From an uncultured Eubacteriales bacterium (GTDB taxonomy: Bacteria; Bacillota; Clostridia; Lachnospirales; CAG-274): DNA of 5,468 nucleotides. Positions 5,463 through 5,468 of the stretch are shown piece after piece. Under the pieces are notes generated by a model. The model saw nothing but the letters and a program-made list of their open reading frames with translations, did no database searches and was not told where the DNA came from. The DNA lies in assembly GCA_902497185.1 (NCBI GenBank), contig CABVEG010000136.1, forward strand, positions 1 through 5,468, in the 5' to 3' direction. The position numbers were made by a program, and so were the translations under genes. Position 1 is the first letter of the stretch; every line of letters begins with the position of its first letter.

Positions 5463-5468
5463 CATATT

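Overview
The window suggests a low-GC, anaerobic, plant-fibre-degrading member of the Clostridia from gut or rumen (Ruminococcus-, Lachnospiraceae- or Monoglobus-like). The evidence is AT-rich intergenic DNA, strong GGAGG ribosome binding sites, near-consensus sigma-A promoters, Thr/Glu/Ser-rich linkers and a C-terminal dockerin on a secreted pectate lyase. The genus cannot be fixed from the sequence alone. Every supported gene and signal lies on the minus strand, so the window is best read from right to left.

From right to left: an inverted repeat at 5439-5462 probably terminates a gene beyond the right edge. About 210 bp of very AT-rich DNA follows, ending in an extended -10 promoter (5245-5253) and a strong ribosome binding site. 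Next is a 1396-residue secreted pectate lyase (1022-5212). Its order is signal peptide, small beta domain, PL1-type beta-helix with the expected acidic, Lys and Arg residues, three Ig-like repeats, a CBM-like domain, a TTE-rich linker, an unassigned ~180-residue beta domain, a second CBM-like domain, a second TTE-rich linker and a type I-like dockerin. A clear intrinsic terminator (981-1009) closes this unit.

A separate two-gene operon follows: a 65-residue Cro/C1-type repressor (693-890) overlapping by 14 bp a 158-residue four-helix membrane protein (230-706). Its promoter (TTGACA-17-TATATT) is flanked by two matching 18-bp palindromes, one over the -35 and one over the start site, which strongly suggests autoregulation.

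The leftmost 190 bp have no gene but are not empty. A textbook promoter (TTGACA-17-TATAAT, 195-223) drives a transcript that reads as a T-box leader: AGTA, AGAGAG, GGTTGGTGAAA between paired arms, GAA-GCT-A at the specifier position, and a stem III hairpin followed by AAATCAGG, where the window ends. The GCT specifier predicts control by uncharged tRNA-Ala, most likely of alaS or another alanine-related gene just beyond the left edge.

The three units look functionally independent: pectin attack by an exported dockerin enzyme, a small self-regulated membrane-protein operon of unknown role, and a tRNA-sensing leader.
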